The translations under genes were made by a program, and so were the position numbers. The notes under the pieces are model-generated. The model did not search any database. It was not told the origin of the DNA and saw nothing but the letters and a program-made list of their open reading frames with translations. From assembly GCF_000332235.1 (NCBI RefSeq), contig NZ_CM001775.1:2324230-2388229 (forward strand): a stretch of 64,000 nt of DNA, given 5' to 3'. This DNA comes from Geminocystis herdmanii PCC 6308 (GTDB lineage: Bacteria > Cyanobacteriota > Cyanobacteriia > Cyanobacteriales > Cyanobacteriaceae). Positions 1 to 10,723 of the stretch are shown piece by piece (position 1 is the first letter of the stretch; every line of letters starts with the position of its first letter).

Positions 1-33
1 TGTTAGTTACTAATACCATAAATTTTTTTCTCA

Positions 34-62
34 GTTCGTAGTGAGGGTTTTAACCCTTATTT
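34..62. repeat. Half copy of the GTTYGTAGT dispersed palindrome
   Basis: The motif GTTCGTAGT is followed by the perfect hairpin AGGGTTTTAACCCT and a T-rich run. It matches the left half of the family seen complete at 2883-2938. It lies downstream of adk, which is on the minus strand, so the hairpin plus T-run points away from that gene. It may still work as a weak terminator for transcription entering from the left. Confidence 0.6.
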
Positions 63-102
63 TTTTAATATTCTTGTTAATTGAAAATATTTTTATTAAA
101 AA

Positions 103-681
103 CTAACTTGTTTTTATATTATCAATAAATGGTTTAGCTCGATCGACTATTTCTTGTTCTATTTGCTCGATCGAACCTTCCGCAGATATATTAATTAAAG
201 TGTGTTTATAATCATAATATTCTAAAATAGGAGTAGTGCGTTGTTTAAATAACTCAATTCTTTTGTTAATAACTTCTAGTTTATCATCAATATTTCCTCT
301 ATTTAAAGAGCGTTTAATCATAGTTTCTTTACTCACATCTAAGTAAATCGCATAGTTGATTTTTTGGTTTAAATCTTCTAATAAAAAGTCTAATTCTTCC
401 GCCTGAAATGCCGTACGAGGATAACCTTCTAATACCCAACCCTTCGCTACATCTTCCTGTAAAAGACGTTGCTTCATAAATTCAATCATCATTCTATCAG
501 GCACTAATTCCCCTTTTTCGACATATTCCTTTGCTTTTTTGCCCAAGGCATCATCAGATTCGATGGCACTACGCAAAATATCCCCTGTAGAAATTATCGT
601 AATATTCAAATCTTTTGCTATTTTATTCGCTTGAGTACCTTTTCCTGAACCCGGTCCTCCTAACATAATTAATCTAACCAT
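103..681 (-). CDS. adk: Adenylate kinase, short LID form
   Basis: Cytoplasmic nucleoside monophosphate kinase that interconverts ATP + AMP and 2 ADP. The P-loop GGPGSGKGT is at residues 8-16, the AMP-site STGDILR at 31-37 and GYPRT at 86-90, where the family usually has GFPRT. At 192 aa it lacks the long zinc-type LID insertion. The short LID around RGNIDDK resembles UMP/CMP-kinase-like short adenylate kinases common in cyanobacteria. An AGAGG ribosome site lies about 9 nt before the ATG. It is divergent from lpxB. Assignment is firm at family level; activity on UMP or CMP cannot be excluded. Confidence 0.93.
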   Translation of the reverse strand: MVRLIMLGGPGSGKGTQANKIAKDLNITIISTGDILRSAIESDDALGKKAKEYVEKGELVPDRMMIEFMKQRLLQEDVAKGWVLEGYPRTAFQAEELDFLLEDLNQKINYAIYLDVSKETMIKRSLNRGNIDDKLEVINKRIELFKQRTTPILEYYDYKHTLINISAEGSIEQIEQEIVDRAKPFIDNIKTS

Positions 682-848
682 AAATTTTACCTCTAATAAT
701 CATAAATTCTAAAATAATATCAAATAAATTGTAACTAAAAATAATTACTTTTTTCCCAATAAACACTATTTTTCTTTCCTCGATTAAAACATTAACTATT
801 AAGGTCAAATTAAGGTAAAATCAATGATGTTTTATCATCATGATCGCT

Positions 849-2030
849 ATGCGGATATTTGTTAGTACAGGAGAAGTCTCAGGAGATTTACAAGGAGGAT
901 TGTTAGTTCAAGCGCTCTATCAAGAAGCCCAAAAACAGGGTATTTCTTTGATAATAGAAGGCTTGGGAGGTGAAAAAATGCGATCGTCTGGTGCTAACAT
1001 TATCGCTGATACTACTGCTATTGGTTCTGTCGGGTTGTTAGAATCATTACCTTTTATTATTCCTACACTAAAAATACAACAAAAAGCCAAGCAGTATTTA
1101 CACACTAATTTACCTGATATTATTGTTTTAATTGACTATTTAGGGCCTAATTTGGCGATCGCATCTTCCCTTAAAGAAAAATATCCTCACATTCCTATTA
1201 TTTGGTACATTAGTCCTCAATTTTGGGTGTGGACTCCTCGCCAACAAGACCTCAAACAACTATTAAAAGTTACTGACAAATTACTGGCTATTTTTCCCGA
1301 AGAAGCCAAATTTTATCAAGAAAAAGGTTTGAGTAGTGTTTATGTCGGTCATCCTTTGCTCGATCGAATTAAAACAGCACCAACTAGAGAAAATTCGAGG
1401 GAAAAATTAGGGATTAAAGAAGCAGAAAAAATGATTGTTTTATTACCTGCATCTCGTCAACAGGAATTAAAATACTTATTACCAGTCATGTTAGAATCTG
1501 CTCAAAAAATTCAAGAAAAATTCCCTTTAGTCAAATTTTATTTACCCATTTCTTTACCTAAATATCGAGAAAAAATTGAAGACTTAATAAGTCAATATAA
1601 AGTAAAAATTAACTTATTTGAAGGAGAAACTTTAGAAATTTTAGCAGGATCAGATTTAGCTATCACCAAATCAGGTACAGTAAATTTAGAGTTAGGTTTA
1701 TTAAAAATTCCGCAAATTGTGATTTATAAAGTCAATCCTATTACTATTTGGATAGCTCGAAAAATTTTACGATTTTCTATTTCTTTTATGTCTCCTGTTA
1801 ACCTTGTTTCCATGAAAGAAATTGTCCCCGAATTATTGCAAGAAAAAGCCACTGCTGAGAATATTTTTAACCTTTCTCAAGACTTATTATTTAATCTCGA
1901 TCGAACTAATAAGTTAAAATTAGACTATGAAGAAATGATCAAAATATTAGATAATGAAGTGGACTCTGTGAGTGAAAATGTTGCCCGAAAAATTTTAGAA
2001 ATTAATAATAGTTTTCAAAGAAAAAATTAA
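849..2030 (+). CDS. lpxB: Lipid-A-disaccharide synthase
   Basis: Peripheral membrane glycosyltransferase (GT19) joining UDP-diacylglucosamine to lipid X to form the lipid A disaccharide of the outer membrane. The N-terminal STGEVSGD is the family hallmark. The C-terminal half holds the nucleotide-sugar region with KSGTVNLELGLL. An ATG at 840 is also in frame; the second ATG at 849 (MRIFVSTGE) is preferred because it matches the usual short N-terminus. No clear Shine-Dalgarno separates the two. Its 3' end overlaps the minus-strand ORF at 1995 by 36 bp. No other lpx genes are adjacent. Confidence 0.93.
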   Translation: MRIFVSTGEVSGDLQGGLLVQALYQEAQKQGISLIIEGLGGEKMRSSGANIIADTTAIGSVGLLESLPFIIPTLKIQQKAKQYLHTNLPDIIVLIDYLGPNLAIASSLKEKYPHIPIIWYISPQFWVWTPRQQDLKQLLKVTDKLLAIFPEEAKFYQEKGLSSVYVGHPLLDRIKTAPTRENSREKLGIKEAEKMIVLLPASRQQELKYLLPVMLESAQKIQEKFPLVKFYLPISLPKYREKIEDLISQYKVKINLFEGETLEILAGSDLAITKSGTVNLELGLLKIPQIVIYKVNPITIWIARKILRFSISFMSPVNLVSMKEIVPELLQEKATAENIFNLSQDLLFNLDRTNKLKLDYEEMIKILDNEVDSVSENVARKILEINNSFQRKN

Positions 2031-2210
2031 GAAAATAAAGGGAAAAGTCAGACAAAATAATATCATTATACCATCTTTAAAAGTAGAAGTTTCCTGATTA
2101 GGATAATGACCTTTATACATAAATCCTAAAGATAAAAAACCTAAAACATAAACTAAAAATGGAAATAAAAGAAGTACAATTAAGCCTAAAAAAATCTTTA
2201 ATAAAATCAT
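1995..2210 (-). CDS. Small two-helix membrane protein, unknown function
   Basis: About 71 aa from the ATG at 2210; a GTG at 2228 is an alternative start and lies within the T-run of the upstream terminator. It is strongly hydrophobic with two likely membrane segments (about residues 3-25 and 45-65 from the ATG) separated by a short polar loop containing YKGHYPNQE. I do not recognise the family. It runs tail-to-tail into lpxB with a 36-bp overlap. The clean two-helix pattern favours a real gene, but no homology can be claimed. Confidence 0.45.
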   Translation of the reverse strand: MILLKIFLGLIVLLLFPFLVYVLGFLSLGFMYKGHYPNQETSTFKDGIMILFCLTFPFIFLIFSLKTIINF

Positions 2211-2227
2211 ATAATCATAATTGAACA

Positions 2228-2256
2228 CAAAAAAAGTAGCTATCTTTCAAGCTACT
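2228..2256 (-). terminator. Rho-independent terminator after the atpD-atpC unit
   Basis: Read on the minus strand, a 6-bp stem AGTAGC/GCTACT with a 10-nt loop is followed directly by seven T residues. It lies downstream of atpC and just upstream of the small membrane ORF. It probably ends atp transcription and insulates that ORF. Confidence 0.7.
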
Positions 2257-2315
2257 AATAAATCTAACAAATTATTAATTAATACTGTTCGATTAATGGC
2301 TCAAGTTATTTTGTC

Positions 2316-2383
2316 CTCCCCTAAATCCCCAATACTGGGGACTTTTACCAAGTTTGACTCCCCCAAAGTTGGGGGCAGAGGGG
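2316..2383. repeat. Dispersed double-hairpin repeat (CCCC/GGGG type)
   Basis: Two G/C-rich hairpins sit side by side: CCCCAATACTGGGG at 2327-2340 and CCCCCAAAGTTGGGGG at 2360-2375, bracketed by CTCCCC and GAGGGG. This layout resembles intergenic repeats known from many cyanobacterial genomes. It stands in the atpC 3' region and is much richer in GC than its surroundings. Confidence 0.6.
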
Positions 2384-2449
2384 CTTAACCAACCAATCTT
2401 GACTCATTACTCCTTACTTCCCCTTACCAGTTATATGCAATATCTGAGT

Positions 2450-2851
2450 TTAACCCGCCGCTTGTAATCTCGCTTTAGCTTTTTTAAGCCCTTGAGTGGC
2501 TTTCATTTGTTTAGCTCGATCGCCACTTGCAGTAGCTTGTTCGAGGGTTTTTTGAGCCTCTGTTACAGCGTTTTGAGCCGATTCCTTATCGATCGAATCC
2601 CCTAATTCAGCACCATTAACAAGGATTTTAACCTCATTTTGTTCAACTTCCGCAAAACCGCCCATGATGGCGATCGATTTCCATTCCTTATCAGAACGAA
2701 CCCTTAAAACACCAATGTCAAGATTTGTCAACAAAGGAGCATGATCCGTTAAAATTCCCAACTGTCCACTACCACTAGGCAAAATTACCTCTTGAGCAGT
2801 TTCGTCCCACACAGTCTTATCAGGAGTAATTACTCTTACAGTTAAAGTCAT
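2450..2851 (-). CDS. atpC: ATP synthase F1 subunit epsilon
   Basis: Central-stalk subunit of the thylakoid and plasma-membrane F1Fo ATP synthase, coupling rotation to catalysis and inhibiting ATP hydrolysis. The 133-aa protein has the beta-sandwich N-terminus (LTVRVITPD start, [17 protein letters not shown] at about 26-42) and the two-helix C-terminal domain ending [11 protein letters not shown]. Length and motifs are typical. It follows atpD on the same strand with a 100-bp gap that carries a palindromic repeat, the usual cyanobacterial atpD-atpC arrangement away from the main atp cluster. Confidence 0.95.
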   Translation of the reverse strand: MTLTVRVITPDKTVWDETAQEVILPSGSGQLGILTDHAPLLTNLDIGVLRVRSDKEWKSIAIMGGFAEVEQNEVKILVNGAELGDSIDKESAQNAVTEAQKTLEQATASGDRAKQMKATQGLKKAKARLQAAG

Positions 2852-2882
2852 AATTCAAAAAATATCAATAATTTTATAACAG

Positions 2883-2938
2883 GTTCGTAGTAAACCCCTT
2901 TAGGGGTTGTTCAGAAGACTAAAGTCCTCACTACGAAC
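2883..2938. repeat. Complete GTTYGTAGT palindromic element
   Basis: Outer arms GTTCGTAGT (2883-2891) and ACTACGAAC (2930-2938) are exact inverted repeats. Inside lie the hairpin AACCCCTTTAGGGGTT and an imperfect second hairpin around GACTAAAGTC. It sits in the atpD-atpC intercistronic gap, so it is probably transcribed. Related complete copies are at 14869, 42676 and 57460. Confidence 0.8.
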
Positions 2939-2951
2939 TAAGTATCAGGTT

Positions 2952-4406
<1,455 letters not shown>

Positions 4407-4525
4407 TTAATGTTAATTTACTTTCGTAAATGTTAATTTATAATAAAATTTGCCACTTTCAAGATTATCATGGACTGGATCAATTTTTAAATAAGGTGTG
4501 ATTAAAAAGTCGATCGATGAAGAGA

Positions 4526-4546
4526 AGTAATAAGTAATAAGTAATA
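4526..4546. repeat. Heptamer tandem tract, AGTAATA x3
   Basis: Three perfect AGTAATA units lie between atpD and the downstream kinase gene. It is one of many 7-bp tandem tracts in the window. Confidence 0.7.
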
Positions 4547-4577
4547 AATAATTCTCAATTTTTAAACAAACTCAAAA

Positions 4578-6080
4578 TTACCAGATATGACGTTTCCCGT
4601 CAGGAAAAATTGTTGCCCAGTTAGTTTGAGCTTGTTGTAACTGTTCTTCGGTAATATTAGCATTAGTTAAATTTGCACCACATAAATTAGCGTCGGTTAA
4701 ATTTGCTCCCTCTAAATTTGCTTTCTCTAAATCCGCTCCTCGAAAATCTGCTGATTGTAAATTAGCTTTGAGAAAATGAACTTTTCTGAGGTTGGCTTTA
4801 TTAAAATTTGCCCCTGATAGGTTAGCGCTATAAAAATTAGCTCCTGTTAAATTAGCTTCTTCAAATTTTGATTGAATCATTTTACAATTACGAAAATTGA
4901 TGTCTGGAATATTCGCTTGTGTAAAATTAAATTTATTAAACACTTGTTGACTAAAATCCATTCTCCCGTGAGCATAAGCACTTAAAAGATATTCAGGGGT
5001 AACTTGCACGGTATATTTACTTTTCCCTTGACGAGATTTTCTCGCTCGAATTGCTATGGCTAACCGAGAAGTTGGGGATATATAAGTATTATCCTCACCG
5101 TCAGATTCTTTTTCTTTCTCAGGAGTAGGCTCTGTTTTGCCATGGGTTGATAAATTTTTTTCTAGTTGTTCCTCATAAGGTGCTATATCTAAGTCGGTTA
5201 AAACTTCATCGATCGACTGATAGCGATTACGCACATCAACTTCTAACATTTTACGCAAAATTTTGCCTAAACCTGTACTAAGACGAACTTCTTTTTCCCA
5301 CAATAATTCTCCTGTTAATTCATCCATCTCTATATCTTTTGGTGACTTTGCTGTCATTAAATATAAACAAGTAGCCCCGATGGAGTAAATATCACTGGCA
5401 TAAATGGGACGCATTGCCAATTGTTCGGGGGGAGCAAAACCCATTGTACCAACTGCAAATTGAGTAAACGCTGTTTGCCCGTAATTTTGATTGGTTAATT
5501 GTGTCTGAACTTGATCTTTTACTGCCCCAAAGTCAATTAAAACCAATTTACCATCTTGTTCTCTGCGCAGAATATTAGCGGGTTTTATATCTCGATGAAT
5601 CATTTTTAGGGAGTGAATATATTTTAAAACTGGTAAAATTTCTGTTAAAAATGCCTTCACTTGAGATTCATCAAAAATGCCATTTTGCTTGACTTCCTGT
5701 TGTAAATTTTTCCCTTTGACGAGACTTTGGATTAGATAAAAATGTTTAGTATCTTCAAAATAATCTAATAATCTTGGTATTTGAGGGTGATCAATTTTGC
5801 CTAGAGTTTTGGCTTCTCGCTCAAATAATTCTAATGCCATTTGAAATGTCTCTGGATCATTAGATGTGGGTCTTAATTGCTTGATAACACAAAAAGGATT
5901 ACCGGGTAAGGATAAGTCAACCCCTAAAAAAGTCGCACCAAATCCGCCCTTACCGATTTTTTTGATCGATCGATAGCGATTATGCAAGATTAAATTAGAA
6001 CCACAACTTTGACAGTTTTTCACACTAGGATGATTTTGTGGTTCAGAACAATTAGGATTTAGGCAATAGCTTAAAATCAT
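4578..6080 (-). CDS. Ser/Thr protein kinase with zinc-ribbon-like head and pentapeptide-repeat tail (SpkB-like)
   Basis: The 500-aa protein begins with a four-Cys motif (Cys6, Cys11, Cys23, Cys26). A Hanks-type kinase domain follows: glycine loop GKGGFG at 43-48, Lys67, HRD at 162-164, DFG at 183-185 and an APPEQ segment. The C-terminal ~90 residues are A(N/D)LxxANF-type pentapeptide repeats that should fold as a right-handed beta-helix. This architecture matches the cyanobacterial SpkB family, in which the Cys motif and repeats are conserved. No membrane segment is seen, so it is probably cytosolic. Its substrate is unknown. Confidence 0.9.
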   Translation of the reverse strand: MILSYCLNPNCSEPQNHPSVKNCQSCGSNLILHNRYRSIKKIGKGGFGATFLGVDLSLPGNPFCVIKQLRPTSNDPETFQMALELFEREAKTLGKIDHPQIPRLLDYFEDTKHFYLIQSLVKGKNLQQEVKQNGIFDESQVKAFLTEILPVLKYIHSLKMIHRDIKPANILRREQDGKLVLIDFGAVKDQVQTQLTNQNYGQTAFTQFAVGTMGFAPPEQLAMRPIYASDIYSIGATCLYLMTAKSPKDIEMDELTGELLWEKEVRLSTGLGKILRKMLEVDVRNRYQSIDEVLTDLDIAPYEEQLEKNLSTHGKTEPTPEKEKESDGEDNTYISPTSRLAIAIRARKSRQGKSKYTVQVTPEYLLSAYAHGRMDFSQQVFNKFNFTQANIPDINFRNCKMIQSKFEEANLTGANFYSANLSGANFNKANLRKVHFLKANLQSADFRGADLEKANLEGANLTDANLCGANLTNANITEEQLQQAQTNWATIFPDGKRHIW

Positions 6081-6160
6081 TCAGCACTTAATTAATTTGC
6101 TTTATTGATTTTTAGTATAGCGATTTTTTCCCTATATCAATATCAATCTTGTAAAGAATA

Positions 6161-6188
6161 GAATTGAGAATTGAGAATTGAGAATTGA
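6161..6188. repeat. Heptamer tandem tract, GAATTGA x4
   Basis: Four perfect GAATTGA units lie in the divergent kinase/gnd intergenic space. The unit is the reverse complement of the ATTCTCA-type units at 16671, shifted in phase. Confidence 0.75.
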
Positions 6189-6283
6189 GCTAACCTTCTG
6201 CTAAATTTAAGTGAACTATTCCTAAAAGATCGAGTTAACCTAAAGATAAATAAATTTATTATCGATCGAATAGGTATTGTTTT

Positions 6284-7702
6284 ATGACCAAAAGAACCTT
6301 TGGAGTCATCGGATTAGCAGTTATGGGGGAAAATTTAGCCCTTAACGTAGAAAGTAGAGGATTCCCCATTGCCGTTTATAACCGTAGCCCTAACAAAACA
6401 GAAGAATTTATGGCCACAAGGGCGCAAGGTAAAGACGTTAAAGCGGCTTATTCTTTAGAAGAATTTGTGCAAACTCTCGAACGTCCTCGTAAAATATTAG
6501 TCATGGTGAAAGCAGGTGCGCCTGTGGATGCAGTCATTCAGCAACTCAAGCCCTTACTAGATGACGGCGATATGATTATCGATGGTGGTAACTCCCTCTA
6601 TGAAGACACAGAAAGACGCACGATCGAGCTAGAAGCCACTGGTTTAGGGTTCATGGGTATGGGAGTAAGTGGTGGTGAAGAAGGGGCGTTAAATGGACCT
6701 TCTTTGATGCCGGGGGGTACGAAAGCCGCCTATGATGAACTTGAGCCGATTTTAACCAAAATTGCCGCCCAAGTGGATGATGGCGCTTGTGTTACCTATA
6801 TTGGACCTCGTGGTGCAGGTCACTACGTCAAGATGGTTCATAATGGCATTGAATACGGGGATATGCAGTTAATCGCAGAAGCCTACGATTTATTGAAAAA
6901 TGGCTTAGGGTTAGATAACGATCGACTAGGGGAGGTGTTTAGCGACTGGAATACTACAGAAGAATTAAATTCTTTTTTAATTGAGATTACTGCTAATATT
7001 TTCCCGAAAAAAGACGCTGAAACAGGGAAACATCTTATTGATTTAATTGTGGACGCAGCAGGACAAAAAGGTACAGGTAGTTGGACTGTGATTAATTCCT
7101 TACAAATGGGAGTACCTATTCCCACTATTTATGCGGCAGTATATGCTCGATCGATTTCTAGTTACAAAGAAGAAAGGGTGTTAGCATCCAAGGAATTAAC
7201 GGGAATTACCGAAAAATTTGACGGTGATGTGGACAGTTTTATCACTAAAATTAAGGATGCCTTATATTGCTCCAAAATGTGTTCCTATGCTCAAGGTATG
7301 GCTTTAATTGCCAAGGCTTCGGCAGAATTTGACTATAATGTCAATTTACCCGAAGTTGCTCGAATTTGGAAGGGGGGTTGTATCATTAAAGCGGGTTTCT
7401 TGGGCAAAATTAACAAGGCTTTCACCGATAACCCCAATCTAGCGAATCTCCTTTTAGCGCCTGAGTTTAAACAAAGTATTCTCGATCGACAACAGGCGTG
7501 GCGAGACGTGCTAGTATTAGCCACTAAAATGGGTATTCCCGTTCCAGCTTTCAGTGCTTCCTTGAACTACTTTGATAGTTATAGGCTCGATCGACTTCCC
7601 CAGAATTTAACCCAAGCGCAAAGGGATTATTTTGGGGCACATACTTACGAGCGTATTGACAAACCTAGAGGAGAATTTTTCCACACCGAATGGATTAGTT
7701 AA
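6284..7702 (+). CDS. gnd: 6-phosphogluconate dehydrogenase, decarboxylating
   Basis: Oxidative pentose-phosphate enzyme converting 6-phosphogluconate + NADP to ribulose-5-phosphate, CO2 and NADPH in the cytosol. At 472 aa it is full length. The Rossmann motif GLAVMGENLALN is near residues 10-21. The substrate-binding IDGGNSLYEDT and MGVSGGEEGA lie in the first half, and the catalytic HYVKMVHNGIEYGDMQ near residue 185. The C-terminal tail GEFFHTEW is typical. It stands alone, with no zwf or opcA adjacent. Confidence 0.97.
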   Translation: MTKRTFGVIGLAVMGENLALNVESRGFPIAVYNRSPNKTEEFMATRAQGKDVKAAYSLEEFVQTLERPRKILVMVKAGAPVDAVIQQLKPLLDDGDMIIDGGNSLYEDTERRTIELEATGLGFMGMGVSGGEEGALNGPSLMPGGTKAAYDELEPILTKIAAQVDDGACVTYIGPRGAGHYVKMVHNGIEYGDMQLIAEAYDLLKNGLGLDNDRLGEVFSDWNTTEELNSFLIEITANIFPKKDAETGKHLIDLIVDAAGQKGTGSWTVINSLQMGVPIPTIYAAVYARSISSYKEERVLASKELTGITEKFDGDVDSFITKIKDALYCSKMCSYAQGMALIAKASAEFDYNVNLPEVARIWKGGCIIKAGFLGKINKAFTDNPNLANLLLAPEFKQSILDRQQAWRDVLVLATKMGIPVPAFSASLNYFDSYRLDRLPQNLTQAQRDYFGAHTYERIDKPRGEFFHTEWIS

Positions 7703-7769
7703 ACTCTGGAATTGAATAATACTTACTTCTCAGGAGTGTATCCTAGGGGTGAGTATTCTTAATGAAACT

Positions 7770-8018
7770 TTAACAATAAAACTCACTTTTATCGAGAGTA
7801 AATTCACCATAACCTGCTACCCAACTAACCCATACTCCCGGAGATTTTTCGCACAATAACAACGCTTCACTATCACTATATTCATTGGGAGATTGATTAA
7901 GTTTCACCCAAGAATCACGATTATAAGTAATATGACAAACAGGATTCCAATTTGTAGGGGAGGAATTGTTAACTTCTAACTCAACATTGGAAGAAACTGG
8001 GGCTAATTGTACCAACAT
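7770..8018 (-). CDS. Conserved-looking small hypothetical protein
   Basis: An 82-aa soluble protein with no signal peptide or membrane segment. It is rich in Trp and Ser and has two Cys near LLCEKSPGVWVSWV and a C-terminal Cys. I do not recognise a named domain. It is compact, starts with ATG and has reasonable composition for a real protein; it lies convergent with gnd with a 67-bp gap. No function is proposed. Confidence 0.6.
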   Translation of the reverse strand: MLVQLAPVSSNVELEVNNSSPTNWNPVCHITYNRDSWVKLNQSPNEYSDSEALLLCEKSPGVWVSWVAGYGEFTLDKSEFYC

Positions 8019-8484
8019 AGCTTTACTGTTATATAAAACTTACTCATAGTTACCTATGACGTTTACTTCTTGCTTCTACCAGTCAAGTCGGCTTGATACT
8101 GTCCACAAGCGTTGATTCGGGTGTAACCCACCCTACTTTTATTATTCTAATTAATTGATTAATCTTGAATAATAACTAATTTTTTATTTAATTTAATCTT
8201 TAAATTAAATAGTTTTAACAGTCTTGGTTATCGACTTCATTAAAAGCTAACATATTTTAAAAAAATGTCAACCTTTATCCCGTGAGTAGGTATAAACAAC
8301 TATAATAAACTATTAGTTAACAGTTAAAAGCTCCATAAAAATAATGATGACGAAGATAATTAATTTCTTAGATGGTTAAGAAAAATTTTATTTCTGTATA
8401 TTATGATACCAAAGCTCTAATAATTTGAGAATTAATGTTATCAAAAGTTAACATATCATCAATAAAGATAAATTATCAATCCCT
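8019..8484. other. 466-bp intergenic region between divergent genes
   Basis: AT-rich spacer between the small hypothetical gene and the CopD-like gene; both promoters must lie here. The only structure I see is a partial dispersed repeat around 8113-8142 (GGGTGTAACCCACCCTAC). No ORF, tRNA or convincing hairpin-plus-T terminator was found. Confidence 0.5.
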
Positions 8485-8931
8485 ATGAATTTTAAAATCC
8501 TCGTTTTACTACACACTTTAAGTGCTACCATTTGGACAGGAGGACATTTAGTCTTAGCCATAATGGTATTACCAAAAGCACTCAAAAAAAGAGAGCCAGA
8601 ATTAATCGAAAATTTTGAGCAAAATTTCGAGACATTGGGATTAATCTCCCTTGCTATACAAATCTTGACAGGATTAGGCTTAACGTGGATTTATTTTCCT
8701 CAATTTCAAGGATTATGGAATTTAGATAGCTTTTTGTCTCGTTATATTCTTATCAAATTAGGGATATTATTATTAACCGTTACTTTAGCCATTCATGCCC
8801 GATTTTTTATCATTCCTAATCTCAGTAAAGAAACTCTTAATCAACTGGCTTATCACATTATCGGTGTAACAACCCTAGCCGTATTATTTGTGGTTTTCGG
8901 TGTCGGTATTCGTCTGGGAGGATTTATCTAA
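8485..8931 (+). CDS. CopD-like four-helix integral membrane protein
   Basis: The 148-aa protein has four predicted membrane segments (roughly residues 5-30, 48-70, 85-105 and 122-145). His residues sit in or near the helices (His10, His21, His103, His123 by position), a pattern of CopD/YeaB-type families that may bind heme or copper. The N-terminal LHTLSATIWTGGHLV resembles the conserved first helix of that group. There is no CopC partner nearby. Copper transport is a family-based guess; a heme-binding role is equally possible. Confidence 0.65.
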   Translation: MNFKILVLLHTLSATIWTGGHLVLAIMVLPKALKKREPELIENFEQNFETLGLISLAIQILTGLGLTWIYFPQFQGLWNLDSFLSRYILIKLGILLLTVTLAIHARFFIIPNLSKETLNQLAYHIIGVTTLAVLFVVFGVGIRLGGFI

Positions 8932-9012
8932 TTTCTTCCTTCCCACGTTATCCACCAAGTCTAGTAAACTATTTCTTAAAATACAACTATACTTATTCTA
9001 TCTATTAACAGC

Positions 9013-9106
9013 ATCAAAACCTTGATGTTTCAGTATTTCTCCTCTCTCCTCTCTCCTGTCTCCTAACTCCTATCTCCCTAATCGATAAAGACTTTTTCAG
9101 CAAACC
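9013..9106. repeat. Dispersed repeat ending TTTTTCAGCAA
   Basis: AAAACCTTGAT (9016-9026) is followed by a CT-rich tract and the end motif TTTTTCAGCAA (9093-9103). The same order of blocks occurs at 31147-31217 and, inverted, at 44549-44624; end motifs alone recur at 37959 and 58419. The element reaches the glmM stop codon. Confidence 0.6.
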
Positions 9107-10543
9107 CTACTTAGTAAAATTTTCTTCAACAATGTTAACTAAATAATCTGTCCAATGGTTAACTATATCGTGGTTTTGTGCTTCTACCATCACCCGAATT
9201 AAGGGTTCTGTACCTGATGCTCTTACTAACACTCTACCTTGATTTCCCATAGCGGTTTGAGCTCGATCGATCCCATTTTGTAGTGCATCGCAATTTTGCC
9301 AATTAAGGCGTTTTTCTCGGTTTTCTACCCGAACATTTTTTAAGACTTGAGGATAGGGAGTAAAACTATCATTGACTAAGGATGCTAAACAATCGCCTTG
9401 TTGTCGCACTAATGCAGTTAACTGTAATGCAGTTTGTAAACCATCTCCCGAAAAATGATGATGATGACAGAGAATATGTCCTGATTGTTCACCCCCTAAC
9501 ATAGCACCAGTTTCCCACATGGCAGCTTGAACATATTGATCTCCGACGGCAGTACGAAGCAATTTACCCCCTAGTTTTTGCCACGCCACTTCAAAACCTA
9601 AGTTAGCCATAACTGTACCCACTAACAAATTATCGGGTAATTGATTTTTTTCTTTTAAATATTTACCCCATAAATACAATATATAATCACCGCAAATCAC
9701 CCGCCCTAAAGCGTCCACAGCCATAACTCGATCGGCATCTCCATCAAAGGCGAAACCCATATCGGCGTTATAGTCTTGTACTGCTTGTTGTAACTTTCCT
9801 AAGTGAGTTGAACCGCAGTTAACATTAATTCGATCGCCATCAGCCCGACAATGTAAAGAGATAACTTCTGCACCTAAAGCCTGAAACACTGTCGGAGCAA
9901 GTTCTACAGAAGCACCCCAACCCAAATCTAAAACAATACGCATCCCACTAAAATCTAAATTTTGAGGGAGAGAAGTTCTTAAAAAATGTGCATAATTTTG
10001 TACTAAGTGATGGGGTTGAAGAACTTTACCACATTTACGACTTTTTATAGTAATGTCACCATCAATATTTTTTCTTAAGGTATTTTCGATCGCACTTGTC
10101 AATAATTTATCTAATTTTGTGCCTTCCGAACCAAAAAACTTGATGCCGTTATCTTCTGGGGGGTTATGACTAGCAGAAATCATGATACCGCCAATGGCTT
10201 CCGTTGTCTTGGTTAAATAGGCAACACAAGGAGTAGGACATAAACCAATATTCCACACTTCTAGACCAACAGAAGTTAACCCCGATGCGATGGCCATAGA
10301 TAACATATCACTGGAGTTACGGGAATCCTGCCCGATAATCACCACTCCTTGAGGTGCTTTAAACTCCTGCCACACATTAGCCGCCGCCACCCCAACCTCT
10401 AAAGCTAAATTCGGAGTTAATAAATCGCCGACTTTGCCTCTTATACCGTCTGTACCGAATAATTTATCAGGTAATCGATCGCTTGGTTTAAATGCTGATA
10501 ATCCATTTAAGGATGTAGAGTTATTTGTAAAAGAAAGTACCAT
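9107..10543 (-). CDS. glmM: Phosphoglucosamine mutase
   Basis: Converts glucosamine-6-phosphate to glucosamine-1-phosphate on the route to UDP-GlcNAc for peptidoglycan and lipid A. The active-site phosphoserine loop ISASHNP, the metal loop DGDADR and the sugar-binding GEQSGHI are all present, with phosphate-binding [12 protein letters not shown] near the C-terminus. A start at 10561 adds six residues; the ATG at 10543 (MVLSFTNN) is chosen arbitrarily over it. Length is near 480 aa, typical for cyanobacterial forms. Confidence 0.93.
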   Translation of the reverse strand: MVLSFTNNSTSLNGLSAFKPSDRLPDKLFGTDGIRGKVGDLLTPNLALEVGVAAANVWQEFKAPQGVVIIGQDSRNSSDMLSMAIASGLTSVGLEVWNIGLCPTPCVAYLTKTTEAIGGIMISASHNPPEDNGIKFFGSEGTKLDKLLTSAIENTLRKNIDGDITIKSRKCGKVLQPHHLVQNYAHFLRTSLPQNLDFSGMRIVLDLGWGASVELAPTVFQALGAEVISLHCRADGDRINVNCGSTHLGKLQQAVQDYNADMGFAFDGDADRVMAVDALGRVICGDYILYLWGKYLKEKNQLPDNLLVGTVMANLGFEVAWQKLGGKLLRTAVGDQYVQAAMWETGAMLGGEQSGHILCHHHHFSGDGLQTALQLTALVRQQGDCLASLVNDSFTPYPQVLKNVRVENREKRLNWQNCDALQNGIDRAQTAMGNQGRVLVRASGTEPLIRVMVEAQNHDIVNHWTDYLVNIVEENFTK

Positions 10544-10723
10544 TTTAAATGCCTCACACAATTGTTATCTGATTATAGAATATATAGAACAGATTGGCGA
10601 TCTAAAATGATGCTCAGGGTACAAGATAACCTGAGTAAACCATAAAAATAGATGATGAATGACTTGGAAGACTCCGAAGACTTCGAAGACAGTAAGAATC
10701 GATCGAAATCAAGGAAAAAATAA

